This document shows, piece after piece, positions 27,291 to 36,571 of a stretch of 64,000 nt of DNA. The number at the start of each line of letters is the position of its first letter. Within the stretch, counting starts at the first letter, position 1. Source of the DNA: Bradyrhizobium sp. CB82. GTDB lineage: Bacteria; Pseudomonadota; Alphaproteobacteria; Rhizobiales; Xanthobacteraceae. Both the position numbers and the translations under genes were made by a program. Where the stretch lies: NCBI RefSeq assembly GCF_029714405.1, contig NZ_CP121650.1, forward strand, positions 7,879,001 to 7,943,000, given 5' to 3'. The notes beneath the pieces were generated by a model. The model was not told the origin of the DNA and did no database searches. It saw only the letters and a program-made list of their open reading frames with translations.

Positions 27291-28520
27291 CTAAATCACC
27301 CCGGCCTGCTTAAGCCGTGCAATCTTCCCATCATCATAACCTAACTTGCTCGCCAAAATCTCCTGCGTGTGCTCCCCCAGCCGCGGCGGGTAGCGATAGT
27401 CCCTTACCGGCGTCTCTGAGAACGTCAGCGCGTTGCGGATCAAAGAGAGAGAATGCTGCAAGGGATGGTCGACTTTCACTTCCATGCCGCGCTTGCGGAC
27501 GTGGGAGTCGGCGAAGACTTCGGCGAAATCGTTGACCGGGCCGGAAGGCACCCCGGCCTTCTCGAGCTCTTCAAGCCAATAGGCGACCTTGTTCTTCCAG
27601 AACAAGCCCGCAAAGATCGCCATGATTTCCTTGCCGTGCACGACGCGGTCATTGTTCCTAATGAATTTTGGATCTTGCGCGAGCTCCGGCTCGCCCAGCA
27701 CGGCGCAGGTGCGGGAGAACTGCGCGTCGTTGCCGACGACCAGCATCAAATCGCCATCCGCGCAACGGAACACGCCCGCGGGCATGCCACCGTTGCCCCA
27801 GGTGCCGCGCCGTGGCGGCGTCTTGCCGCTGACGAGAAAAATCTGCGCATAGTGCGACAGTGAAGCGATCACGGTGTCGAGCAGGCAGACATCTATGTGC
27901 TGCCCCTGCCCGCCATTAACCTTCCGGTGATAGAGCGCGGCCAGAATGCCGATCGAGGTGTTCATGCCGGTCATGTAGTCGATGATGGAGGGGCCGACCT
28001 TCATTGGTCCCGCACCGGGCTCGCCGTCCATGTGGCCAGTGACACTCATCAAGCCGCCCATGGCCTGGAAGATCGCGTCATAGCCCGCGCGTGGCGCATA
28101 GGGCCCGGTCTGGCCAAAGCCAGTGACCGAGCAATAGATGATGCCCCGATTGACCTTGCGGATTGCTTCGTAATCGAGGCCATAGCGCTTGAGATCGCCA
28201 ACCTTGTAGTTCTCCATGAAGACGTCGCAGTCCCCGGCGAGCGCGCGGATGATCTCCTGCCCCTCTGGCTTAGCGATGTTCACTGTCACCGAACGCTTGT
28301 TGCGGTTGGCGCAGAGATAGAAGGAGTTGTTATTGTTATCTCCGCCTTCCGGATCTTTCAAATAAGGCGGACCGAAAGCGCGGGCGTCATCGCCCGTGCC
28401 TGGGCGCTCGATCTTGATTACGTCGGCGCCAAGATCGCCCAGCATCTGCGCGGATAAAGGCCCAGCGAGCACGCGCGTGAGATCGAGAATCTTAATACCA
28501 GATAGCGGCAGGATCGACAT
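27291..28520 (-). CDS. CaiB/BaiF (type III) CoA-transferase
   Basis: A 409-residue enzyme of the formyl-CoA transferase family, which moves CoA between carboxylic acids through a covalent aspartyl intermediate. Landmarks are LSGIKILDLTRVLAGPLSAQMLGDLGADVIKIERPGTGDDAR at 6-47, NRNKRSVTVNI at 72-82, the catalytic Asp181 in GPSIIDYMTGM, and GNGGMPAGVFRCADGDLMLVVGND. GAGGA seven bases upstream supports ATG 28520. The length is normal and there is no damage. No acyl-CoA lyase, decarboxylase or ligase partner is adjacent, so the acid substrate is unknown. Confidence 0.92.
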   Translation of the reverse strand: MSILPLSGIKILDLTRVLAGPLSAQMLGDLGADVIKIERPGTGDDARAFGPPYLKDPEGGDNNNNSFYLCANRNKRSVTVNIAKPEGQEIIRALAGDCDVFMENYKVGDLKRYGLDYEAIRKVNRGIIYCSVTGFGQTGPYAPRAGYDAIFQAMGGLMSVTGHMDGEPGAGPMKVGPSIIDYMTGMNTSIGILAALYHRKVNGGQGQHIDVCLLDTVIASLSHYAQIFLVSGKTPPRRGTWGNGGMPAGVFRCADGDLMLVVGNDAQFSRTCAVLGEPELAQDPKFIRNNDRVVHGKEIMAIFAGLFWKNKVAYWLEELEKAGVPSGPVNDFAEVFADSHVRKRGMEVKVDHPLQHSLSLIRNALTFSETPVRDYRYPPRLGEHTQEILASKLGYDDGKIARLKQAGVI

Positions 28521-29448
28521 GAAGATATCCTCTGAGGTTGAAGGGTGCGTCGCGCCCTGTATGTGCGAGAGTTTTCCGTGGCGAACATTGCTTCAGGCAC
28601 GTGAACCGCCCGCTTGCCGCCAATGCCCACTTGAGGAGGTTGATTAACCGCTATGTCACTGCATTGGCCTCGCTGGGACAACGCTCGAGCATGCACGATG
28701 CTGAAGACAAAGGACGCCTCGCATCGCGCTGGCAAGAATTCTCGAGATACAAAAGGATCGTGAACCCATCGAGATTGGTAGATTCACATCTACTGCGCCG
28801 GAACGCGCAAAATTCGCGATCTTCTGGCTCGTGGCCGGTTTCACCGCGACTGTGTTTGCACATTCTGTAATCCAGCAACCTCAATAACGGTGGTCCTCAC
28901 ACCGAGATCCCCGAACGTGCGGCTTTCCAAGTGCCGTGCGGTAGGGCTAATGAAAGCTAGACTTTTGCGCTGAATAGTTTGGAAAGCCATTTGAGAGCCC
29001 TACGCACTCGCTTCCTGAACGTACTAGCCTTTTGAAGTTGCCATTGAATATCGATCTTTCGTCGAAGTTTTCGTCTCATTACCGCCGCTCGTCAGAGGAT
29101 TCCCTGCATCAATATGCATTTTGCGGTGAAATTGATCTGAAGAAAGTCAATTATGCAGTTACGATCAAATGGACAGCCGCCTCACCGAGATTGGCACAAA
29201 AAAGCAGTGCTTCCGAGCGATCGGCGAGTTCTTGGAGCGTTCTGCTACCGCTGGTTTGCTGCGGGCGATGCAAACTCGCATCCAACAGCTGTCGCTCTCA
29301 AGCAGGCCTTTGCGCATTATGCGCAGAGCATAGAACAGCTATTGAGCGGCGCGCCTGATCTGTGCGACTGGATGAGCCTCGGTCTTTAAGACTCTGTATC
29401 TGACGTGATGCTTGAGCGATTGGATGAGAAGGCAGCTCCTTATAATTC
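28521..29448. other. Intergenic region with one doubtful small ORF
   Basis: About 930 bp. The first part should carry the CoA-transferase promoter. A plus-strand frame at 29153-29389 (78 codons; VLGAFCYRWFAAGDANSHPTAVALKQAFAHYAQSI in its middle) has protein-like composition. I do not recognise it and it has no clear ribosome-binding site, so I do not call it a gene. Confidence 0.35.
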
Positions 29449-29969
29449 GTCATTCGTGAAGAACCCGCATTTCAGCTCGGGGCGAGGCGAAGTCGGAGGA
29501 TGAGCTGGACGAGGATTTGGTGCAACAAGAGCTCCAGCCAGCGGATGAGGCGGCGGAAGTTGTAGCCGGCGGCGGCGAGAACAGCATTGGTGGCATCGCC
29601 CTGGCGGTGCCAGAGATAGTTCCGGCCCATCCGATGTTCGGATTTGAGTGGCCGATGACCGGCTCGATAGCCGAGCGGCGGCGCATCTCGCGTTTGATCT
29701 TGGGCGTCACCCGCCGCTTCTGACCTGAGATGAACACCCTAAACTTGTAGTCGGGTGGCGCATTGTGGCCGCGATAGCCTTTGTCGAGAACGAGGCGCTC
29801 GATAATGTTGCCGATCAGCGCCTCCATCTCCGGGATCACGGTCTCGAGTGTATGGCCGTCATAGGGGTTGCCGGGCAGCGCCTCACATGGGTGACGAACT
29901 GGCCGCCCTTGGCGTGCGATAGCGTCGTGGCGACGGAGACCTTGACCCCGATCTATGGACCACGCCCGC

Positions 29970-30237
29970 GTTGCAAGAGGAATCGACAAAGGGAAGTAGC
30001 GGTCTGCGCCAATCTATCCGGCTTCGATTTGAGGCTCTCGCCTCGAGCCATTATGGATATCCGCCCACTTCTGTCCTCAATAACTCGCCGGCCTCAAGAA
30101 GGGCCATGGCGTCGAACCAGGCTTCAGAAGTGTCGGTGCAACCGTTGCTCCATTCGTCCTTTCCGTCTCGCAAACCTCGGCGGGATATTGTGCCTTTCCG
30201 GTTGGACCGTGGGATCTTCTTCCTTCCCGGCCGTGTC
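29970..30237 (-). ncRNA. Candidate guide (bridge/seek) RNA region of the IS1111-type element
   Basis: Between the transposase stop and the subterminal repeat lies about 270 bp without coding potential. In the IS1111 subgroup the guide RNA that specifies the insertion site is encoded downstream of the transposase, which is this position. I did not fold it or find the target- and donor-binding loops, so the call rests on location only. Confidence 0.35.
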
Positions 30238-31281
30238 TTACGCGGCGTGGCCCACGAAGTTGGCGTCGTAATCACGGCCCTTTGCGAGGATACTCCAGGC
30301 TAGGCGCCCGAGTTTTGCGGCCAGGGCGACAACCAGTACATTCGAGTGGAGCCGCTTGGATGCTGCTTCCAACCAGGCTCCGAAGCCATGCCTGGGCCAA
30401 CTCTGACGCCTTAGAAGTACGGCTCTGGCCCCTTGAATGAACAGCGTTCGCAGGTACCGGTTGCCACGCCTCGATATGCGGCCGAGAATGGTTCGATCGC
30501 CGGTCGAGATTTGTTTCGCTACGAGGCCAAGACATGCTGCAAAGTCGCGGCCCTTATGGAAGGCATCACCAGTTCCGATCGCGGCGATCATCGCACTTGA
30601 GATAATTGGTCCGACACCCGGCGCACTCATCAGGCGGCGACAGTGTGCGTCTTGATCAGCGAGTTCGTCGATTTCCTTCGTGATCGATGCGACCCGCCGC
30701 TCGAGAAAGCACCAGTCTTCGGCCAGGTCCTGAATGAGCCGAACCACTCGAGGCGACAGGTTATCCGAGAGCATCGAGAGAATCTGTGGAAGTGCCAATC
30801 GGAGTGCTGCCGCTCCCTGCCGAACTGGCAGCCCTCGCTCAAGCAAAAAACCTCGGATTTGATTGATGACCGCGGTTCTCTGTGTCACCAATCGACTGCG
30901 AACTCTGTGCAGCGCTTGCAAGTCAAGTTGCTCGGCCGATTTCAACGGGACGAAACGCATGGTCGGGCGCTGCGCCGCCTCTGCGATGGCTTCGGCATCA
31001 CGGAAGTCATTTTTGTGGCCCTTGAGGTATGGCTTCACATACTGTGCCGGCAAGAGCCGTACTTGATGGCCTAATTTCTCGAGCTTGCGACCGAGGTGGT
31101 GTACTCCTGCACAGGCCTCCATTCCGGTCAGGCAGGGCGGAACATTAGCCAGCGACTGCTCAAGCTGATTTCTCGATCGCTTCTTGCGTAGGATGATTGC
31201 ACCCGTGGCATCGAACCCCACCACATGGAATGTGTTCTTGCCTAGATCGATGCCGATCGTGACAATGTTCGTATGGGACAT
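30238..31281 (-). CDS. IS110-family (IS1111 type) DEDD transposase
   Basis: A 347-residue RNA-guided recombinase of normal family length. The N-terminal RuvC-like domain shows IGIDLGKNTFHVVGFD (first Asp), CLTGMEACAGVHHL, KNDFRDAEAIAEAAQRPTMRFVPLKS and QLDLQALHRVRSRLV. The C-terminal Tnp20-type domain shows MSAPGVGPIISSAMIAAIGTGDAFHKGRDFAACLGLVAKQISTG and RGNRYLRTLFIQGARAVLLR. The latter carries the serine-containing catalytic region. I chose ATG 31281 (MSHTNIVTIGID), as in relatives. No frameshift or stop is visible, so it is probably active. Confidence 0.93.
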   Translation of the reverse strand: MSHTNIVTIGIDLGKNTFHVVGFDATGAIILRKKRSRNQLEQSLANVPPCLTGMEACAGVHHLGRKLEKLGHQVRLLPAQYVKPYLKGHKNDFRDAEAIAEAAQRPTMRFVPLKSAEQLDLQALHRVRSRLVTQRTAVINQIRGFLLERGLPVRQGAAALRLALPQILSMLSDNLSPRVVRLIQDLAEDWCFLERRVASITKEIDELADQDAHCRRLMSAPGVGPIISSAMIAAIGTGDAFHKGRDFAACLGLVAKQISTGDRTILGRISRRGNRYLRTLFIQGARAVLLRRQSWPRHGFGAWLEAASKRLHSNVLVVALAAKLGRLAWSILAKGRDYDANFVGHAA

Positions 31282-32454
31282 GGTACGCGCTCCTTCTCTT
31301 GCCGGGGCTCTATGTTGCCGCTGAGAGCGGGCGTGGTCCATGCCATTAACTCGTAAGGCGCGGCTGCTTTACCCTTGCCGATGCACTCCACCTCCGGCGC
31401 GTGCAGCGAGTAGACCTTCGGTCCACGCTGGTGCTGCTTCTGGTCAAGCACCCGTCGCGCCAGCGCCACCATGCGGCCAAGGACAATCTCACCGAGCAAG
31501 TCGGTGCGGTCTTCGATCTTGCGGGTGATGTCGCGGATGACGCGGCCGAGATAGGTTCGAAGCCTCCTCAAGGCTCGGTTGGCGCGCTTGAACTGCTTGG
31601 CGTGGGCATAGCGCTGATGCTTGATCAGGGCGAACTTGCCTACCCGCGCATAGGATTGCCGTAACGCAAGGCCCTGCCGCTTTGCCAGCCGGACCAGGAT
31701 CTCGCGCGCCCGGTTCAGAAGCCGCGCATCGGTCGGGAACATCACGTTCTTGGGCTGCACCGTGGGGTCGACGATAACGCGATTGAGGTCGGACGGCTTG
31801 ATCGCCTCGGTCTTGGTGGCGACCGAGAGGCTCTCCTGCAGCAGCGCTTGCAGCTTCTCCTCGCCCATGCGCTGGCGCCAGCGCGTCAGCGAGGAGCGAT
31901 CGAGCACCAGGCGGTGCTGGAAGAACTCCTCGCCGCAGAAGAACTGGTAATAGGGGTTCTCCACCCAGCGCTCGCACAGCACCTCGTCGGAGAGGTCGTA
32001 GGTGTGCTTGAGGATGGCAAGTCCTGCCATCAGCCGCGTCGGCAGCGGCGGCCGGCCCGGCTTGTCCTCGTAGACCACGCCGAACCGCTTCTCGAGGAAC
32101 GACCAGTCGATCGTCCGCGAAAGCTTCACCAGGGCATGGTCCATGTCGATGATCGCGTCCAGCCGCGAGCGCAGAAGATCGGCCTGTCCGCTGTCCCGTC
32201 GTTCCTTGGGTCGCATCGTCCCCTCCGATGCGACCACGGAATCACGGCCCGCGATTCGAGGGAATCGCAAAAATGAAATTGCAAGCTTTCGCGCCTTCAA
32301 CCCCAAAAAGCTTGCAATCTCAAACCTCGCTCCGCTCCAAAAATCGACTCCCGCTCAATGGTTTGGGAGGATCTTCTGAAGTGGACCCTATGCTGAGGAC
32401 CACTGGGTCCGGTTTCCTAAGTGGAGCTTCTGCCGTTCGTTCTTCCCAATAACT

Positions 32455-33408
32455 TTACGCTACTCTTGCTTGCTGCTGTTGTGGCTGTGGGGATGTGGGC
32501 AACGCCCAGCGTTGTCCAAGCTTCTCGCTTGCGAGAAGCGTCATATCCACAGCCTCTTCGCCGAATGCGCCGGTGACACCGGCCCGCCAGACCGCCATCG
32601 GCGCGCGGTTTTCCAGCGCCTGATGAGGGCGCTGGAAATTGTAAAACTCGATCCATCGGGCGATTCCGGCTTTGGCCTCGTGGCCATCCGAATAACCCTT
32701 GAGATAGATGTCCTCGTATTTGAGCGAGCGCCATAGCCGCTCGATGAACACGTTGTCCATCCAGCGCCCGCGACCGTCCATCGAGATCCGGACGCCAGTG
32801 TCGGCCAGCGTGCCGGTGAAGGCGGCGCTGGTGAACTGGCTGCCCCGGTCGGTATTGAAGATCTCGGGCCGGCCGAAGCGCGCCAAGGCCTCTTCGAGCG
32901 CAGACACGCAGAACGATGTGTCCATCGTGTTCGACAGGCGCCAGGCCAGCACCGCACGGCTCGCCCAATCGATGATCGCCACCAGATACAGAAAGCCCTG
33001 GCCGATCGGCACATAGGTGATATCGGCCGCCCACACTTGATTCGGCCGGTCGATCACCATCTGGCGCAGGAGATACGGGAAGATCTTGTGTCCCCGCGCC
33101 GGCTTGGTGGTTCTGGGCTTTGGTCCCAGCGCCGCGATGCCCATCTTGCGCAACAACCGCTGCACGCGCTTGCGATTGATGCGACAGCCTTCGCCATTGA
33201 GCATCGCCGCCATCCGCCGCGAGCCCAGGAACGGCCAGGCCGTGAACAGTTGGTCGATCCGCCGCATCAGCTCAAGCTCGTTGTCATTGGCCGGCCGCGG
33301 CGGCCGATAGACGCTCGATCGCGCAACGCTCAGCAGTTGGCATTGCCGGCGGATCGATAGACTCTCATGATCGCGCTGAAGCAATCCTCGGCGATCCGGC
33401 GCGCTCAT
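32455..33408 (-). CDS. IS3-family OrfB transposase, copy A
   Basis: A 317-residue DDE integrase-type transposase. An HTH_21-like N-terminal region (QCQLLSVARSSVYRPPRP, then FLGSRRMAAMLNGEG) is followed by the rve core: VWAADITYVPIGQGFLYLVAIID with the first Asp, EIFNTDRGSQFTSAAF with the second Asp, and DNVFIERLWRSLKYEDIYLKGY with the Glu. It starts at an ATGA overlap with orfA. The sequence is intact and identical in reading to copy B, so this copy can probably supply transposase. Confidence 0.93.
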   Translation of the reverse strand: MSAPDRRGLLQRDHESLSIRRQCQLLSVARSSVYRPPRPANDNELELMRRIDQLFTAWPFLGSRRMAAMLNGEGCRINRKRVQRLLRKMGIAALGPKPRTTKPARGHKIFPYLLRQMVIDRPNQVWAADITYVPIGQGFLYLVAIIDWASRAVLAWRLSNTMDTSFCVSALEEALARFGRPEIFNTDRGSQFTSAAFTGTLADTGVRISMDGRGRWMDNVFIERLWRSLKYEDIYLKGYSDGHEAKAGIARWIEFYNFQRPHQALENRAPMAVWRAGVTGAFGEEAVDMTLLASEKLGQRWALPTSPQPQQQQARVA

Positions 33409-33692
33409 CTTCCGGACCTCCTGGCTAAGAAATCTCGTTCGACCGTCAATTGTCCGATCTTGGCGTGGAGCTTCTCGACCTCCAGTTCGTGGGCCGCCTC
33501 GCCATCCCGACCAGCGCCCGCGTCGAACGCCCGAACCGCTTGATCCTGAAGCTGCTTCTTCCACGCATAAATCTGGTTCACATGAACCTGGTAGCGCTGC
33601 GCCAGATCCGTCACCGTTGATTGTTCCCGCAACGCCTCCAAGGCAATCCTTGCCTTCAGCGCCGCATCGATTTTCCGTCTTGTCTTCTTCAT
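33405..33692 (-). CDS. IS3-family OrfA, copy A
   Basis: A 95-residue DNA-binding protein ([21 protein letters not shown], then [25 protein letters not shown] helix-turn-helix, then a leucine-zipper-like [18 protein letters not shown]). OrfA recognises the element ends and normally works with or fused to OrfB. It overlaps orfB by four bases. In copy B the same gene is frameshifted. Confidence 0.92.
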   Translation of the reverse strand: MKKTRRKIDAALKARIALEALREQSTVTDLAQRYQVHVNQIYAWKKQLQDQAVRAFDAGAGRDGEAAHELEVEKLHAKIGQLTVERDFLARRSGR

Positions 33693-33768
33693 GATCCGCT
33701 CCGTTTATCAAAACGGAACGGCATCCGCACCACCTAAGCCGCCGGTCCAAAATCCGGGATCCACTTCA

Positions 33769-34101
33769 GTCGCCTTCCAGCAGCCGGTCGCGGTTCTTCG
33801 AGAACACCGAATGGTCCCAGGCCGTGTTGTCGACGCAGATTCCGACGAACCAGCGGAAATTCCAACCGCTCCATCAGAAGCCGCTCGGAGCGGATCGAAT
33901 AAAACGCCTGCAACAGCATCGCCCGCAGCAGCTTCTCCGGCGGGTGGGCGGCGAATAGAGCGCAGCAAACTCGCGCTCCAGTGCCGATAGCGCCTCGTTC
34001 ACAATCATCCGGATCGCTCGCAGCAGATGATCAGCCCGCACCCGCGCCTCCAGGTCAACGTAGCTAAAAAGCTCGCCCGTTCGATTGTCGCCGCCGCGCA
34101 C
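33769..34101 (-). pseudogene. N-terminal relic of another IS5-type transposase
   Basis: From 34101 the minus strand reads MRGGDNRTGELFSYVDLEARVRADHLLRAIRMIVNEALSALEREFAALYSP. After frame changes it continues as LLQAFYSIRSERLLMERLEF, WFVGICVDNTAWDHSVFSKNRDRLLEGD, and then stops at the end of IS3 copy A. This is a transposase type distinct from the three IS5 copies above. The catalytic part is missing. Confidence 0.8.
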
Positions 34102-34458
34102 GCACCATCTCCGAATCCCGTCCGAGCCGATGAATCACGGTCGACGGTTGGCGGCGAGCGCCTTTTTCAACGGCCTGCTCTCATGTTTGCTGTCAAGGGA
34201 CTCGATCAAGCGGAGCTGCTTCCGGCTGAGCGCCCGGACGCTGGACTTCGAAGGTGCCCACGGTAGGAGGCAGGGCCAAAGACGACGGTTGATCAAGCTC
34301 TCATGCGCGGGTTGGCTACCGCATGACCGTGGTTTCGTCTTGGGGCTGCCTCGGTCTAGAGGGCGAGCGTCGGCAATGCCGGCTCATAGCAGGCCACGAG
34401 GATTCCCCACCGCGCCCTGACTCCTGCCCTGGGCACCGATATGGTCGAGCAGCGCTCT
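34102..34458. other. Gene-free stretch between IS relics
   Basis: About 350 bp without recognisable coding sequence. Part of it is probably the leader of the IS5-type relic and the downstream end of the IS110 element, but I could not place either boundary. Confidence 0.4.
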
Positions 34459-35571
34459 TCAGGCGGCCGGCCCGAGTTGTACTTGACGAGTGATCGCCCA
34501 CAGGAAGCCGACCATCTCACGTGCAATGGCGGTGGTGACGATCACCTTGGGTTTGCCGGCCGCCGACAAGCGGCGATAGCGAGCGCATAGCCTGACCTGG
34601 GCCTTCCAGGCGATATCGCGGATAACTTCAGGCAGGCGCTCGTTACGGTCATGGAGCTTGCGACTGACGCGGGCCTGCATGCGATAGGTCCATGCCCCCT
34701 CAATCAGAGCCCGCCTGGCCAGAGCATTGCCAGCCTTGGTGATGTTGCCGCGTCGGATGGTTGCGCCGCTCGAATACTCCGACGGCACGAGGCCGAGAAA
34801 GGCCATCAACTGGCGAGGATTGTCAAAGCGAGAGAAGTCGCCAACCTCGGCAACCACGGTTACAGCAACGATGAAGGCGATGCCGCGCATGGCCTGCACG
34901 GCCTCTACGATTGGCGTCATCGACCATTGTGGCGCCAGCTCCTCGATCCGCTTGGTCAAGCAGTCCACGCGGGCCTCAGCGTCGGTTACGGCATGAATGT
35001 AGTCCTGCAGAACGATTTGGCTCGCCGGGTGATCGAAGCGCACCGTGGTGAGCCAGCGACGATAAGCCAGAGTCCACCCCCTCTTCCCGGCATAGATGCG
35101 CCCATGTCGCAGCAGGAAGCCTTGGAGATGTTGCCGCGCCTTGCCGAGCACACGCATCGCCGTGGCGCGGGCTCTCACCAAGTCGCGCATGGCCTCATGC
35201 GCTGCATCCGGAACCCACACGGCTGTCAGTTCGTCGCTCCGGTGCAGCTTGGCCAGCATCGCCGCATCGCGCCGGTCGGTTTTTACCCGATCGCCGGCCT
35301 TCATCGGGATCAGCGAGGGAGCCACCACGATGCAGTTGTGTCCCAGTCCCATCAGTTGTCTATGCAGGCCATATCCGCAGGGTCCGGCTTCGTAACAAAA
35401 ACTTACCTGCCGGTCACCCTCGCCAAGCTTCTTCGCCAGCTTGGCGATTTGATCGGCGCGATTAGGGATGATCCCCAAGTTACGAACTTCCCCGCCGCGC
35501 ATCGCTTCGGCCACTGCAACCGAAATCGTCGCCTTGTGCACATCCAGCCCCACGAAAATGCTATCGTTCAT
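34459..35571 (-). CDS. IS110-family DEDD transposase
   Basis: A 370-residue transposase, full length. The N-terminal RuvC-like domain has MNDSIFVGLDVHKATISVAVAE with the first Asp, FCYEAGPCGYGLHRQL with the Glu, and VKTDRRDAAMLAKLHRSDELTAVWVPD. The C-terminal domain has VQAMRGIAFIVAVTVVAEVGDFSRFDNPRQLMAFLGLVPSEYSSG and RRGNITKAGNALARRALIEGAWTYR with the catalytic Ser region. No lesions are visible. It differs strongly from the three other IS110-type transposases in the window. The element ends were not located; non-coding DNA of about 100 bp lies upstream before the IS427-type element. Confidence 0.93.
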   Translation of the reverse strand: MNDSIFVGLDVHKATISVAVAEAMRGGEVRNLGIIPNRADQIAKLAKKLGEGDRQVSFCYEAGPCGYGLHRQLMGLGHNCIVVAPSLIPMKAGDRVKTDRRDAAMLAKLHRSDELTAVWVPDAAHEAMRDLVRARATAMRVLGKARQHLQGFLLRHGRIYAGKRGWTLAYRRWLTTVRFDHPASQIVLQDYIHAVTDAEARVDCLTKRIEELAPQWSMTPIVEAVQAMRGIAFIVAVTVVAEVGDFSRFDNPRQLMAFLGLVPSEYSSGATIRRGNITKAGNALARRALIEGAWTYRMQARVSRKLHDRNERLPEVIRDIAWKAQVRLCARYRRLSAAGKPKVIVTTAIAREMVGFLWAITRQVQLGPAA

Positions 35572-35675
35572 CAGGCCCGCTCCCCATGCTTGAGGCTCGG
35601 CGCCGGACCATCCCTCGATAGGAGCTTGCCGCGGGGCGGGCCGCCCGTCACCTCAGAAGGCAAACATAGGGTCTA

Positions 35676-36523
35676 GGACGAATCCACATTCAGCGGAGCC
35701 AGATGCAGATTGCGGCGAGGTGGACGAAGGCGAGGAAGTAGTCTGCCCGTCGGTCGTATCGCGTGGCGAAACGGCGGAAGTGTTTGAGCTTGTTGAAGCA
35801 GCGCTCGATGCGATTACGTAGCTTGTAGATCGTCTCGTCGTGCGGGATGGGGACCTTACGAGAACGGGTTGAGGGGATTACCACTTCGGCGTTCATGTCT
35901 GCGATGGTCGTGCGGAGATCGTTGTTGTCGTAGGCCTTGTCGGCCAGCACGGCCTCGGCGGTGAAGCCCTCGAGCAGGGCTTTTGCAGTGAGGTTGTCGT
36001 GTCGTTGGCCGGCGGTGAGCATGAAGCGCAGCGGCCGACCGAGGCTGTCGCAGAGCATGTGGATCTTGGTCGTCAATCCACCTCGGGAACGCCCCAATTC
36101 CTGAGTTTTGGCCCCCCTTTTCCGCTCGCGGCCTGCTGGTGGACACGAACCATAGTGGTGTCGAGCATCAGGTATTTGTTGTCGCGATCCTTGATCAGTT
36201 CGGCAAACACCTTCTCCCACACGCCGGCCTTGGCCCAACGGGTGAACCGCGCGTGTACGCTCTTCCACTTGCCATAGCGCTCCGGCAGGTGCTGCCAGTA
36301 GGCACCGGACCGCAAAACCCACAAAACCCCGTTCACGAACAGGCGGTTGTCGACACCGGCCGGGATCACCCACCTTGCCTGGCAGCATAGGCGCAATCCG
36401 AGCCCATTGCGCGTCGCTCAGCTCATAGCGCTTCACACTCATCAGCCCGCTCCGAATCAAGAAGTTCGGAACGCATTGATTCAGCATCTTTCAGCTATGG
36501 GAATCCTGAATGTGGATTGGTCC
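35676..36523 (-). mobile_element. IS5-family element of the IS427 group
   Basis: The ends match as GGACGAATCCACATTCAG at 35676 and, inverted, GGACCAATCCACATTCAG ending at 36523. They are flanked by TA on both sides (CTA before, TAG after), as for IS427-type target duplications. The neighbouring IS701 begins four bases to the right, at the CTAG created by this junction. Confidence 0.88.
35690..36442 (-). pseudogene. IS427-type transposase in shifted frames
   Basis: The N-terminus (MSVKRYELSDAQWARIAPMLPGKVGDPGR) and C-terminal half (GAKTQELGRSRGGLTTKIHMLCDSLGRPLRF, AVLADKAYDNNDLR, RNRIERCFNKLKHFRRFATRYD) share one frame. The middle (VDNRLFVNGVLWVLRSGAYWQHLPERYG, LMLDTTMVRVHQQAAS) lies in another. 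Two compensating single-base shifts are needed: one near 36365 and one in the AAAAGGGGGG run near 36118. IS427 elements often use frameshifting, so the second site could be programmed. The first looks like damage. Confidence 0.8.
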
Positions 36524-36571
36524 TAGCATTACAGTTGCATTTGATTGAATGTTCTGAATCCATGGGTGACC

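Larger units (their letters stand above)
29951..31347 (-). mobile_element. Complete IS110-family element of the IS1111 type
   Basis: Perfect 15-bp subterminal inverted repeats ATGGACCACGCCCGC stand at 29955-29969 and (inverted) 31327-31341. About six bases lie outside on the tnp-upstream side and four on the other side. Subterminal repeats with short asymmetric outer flanks are the hallmark of the IS1111 subgroup. The insertion falls between TACGAGTT and CGGGGTC of the IS5 transposase gene. The identical end of a second insertion lies at 1224-1352. Confidence 0.9.
29460..32216 (-). pseudogene. IS5-family transposase, copy 2, interrupted
   Basis: From ATG 32216 the N-terminal two-thirds reads MRPKERRDSGQADLLRSRLDAIIDMDH..., LKHTYDLSDEVLCERWVENPYYQFFCGEEFFQH, VDPTVQPKNVMFPTDARLLNRA, to HAPEVECIGKGKAAAPYE. 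There the IS1111-type element enters. After it, GVKVSVATTLSHAKGGQFVTH resumes, a frameshift follows, then NPYDGHTLETVIPEMEALIGN and LDKGYRGHNAP. The usual VDTTVQP is VDPTVQP, a change beside the DDE Asp. Interruption plus frameshift make it dead. Confidence 0.88.
29449..32376 (-). mobile_element. IS5-family element, copy 2, split by an IS1111-type element
   Basis: The tnp-downstream terminal repeat GTCATTCGTGAAGAACC is at 29449. The transposase reads on both sides of an inserted 1.4-kb IS1111-type element (29951-31347). The tnp-upstream end runs into the IS3 element that starts at 32377, and its terminal repeat is not seen, so this side is probably truncated. Confidence 0.85.
32377..33768 (-). 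mobile_element. IS3-family element, copy A (1392 bp)
   Basis: The ends are TGAAGTGGACCC at 32377 and, inverted, TGAAGTGGATCCC ending at 33768. It is nearly identical to copy B at 58611-60001 in the opposite orientation. No direct target repeat flanks it (CTTC on the left, GTCG on the right). The left neighbour is IS5 copy 2 and the right neighbour a different IS5-type relic, so the flanks were probably rearranged after insertion. Confidence 0.93.

Noticed and set aside
29153..29389. Small plus-strand ORF with protein-like composition
   Set aside because: No recognised family, no clear ribosome-binding site and IS-rich surroundings; not enough to call a gene.
32455..33750. A 431-codon open frame covering most of IS3 copy A
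   Set aside because: Its first about 115 codons are the alternate frame of orfA. The family start of OrfB is the ATG at 33408, so the long version is an artefact.
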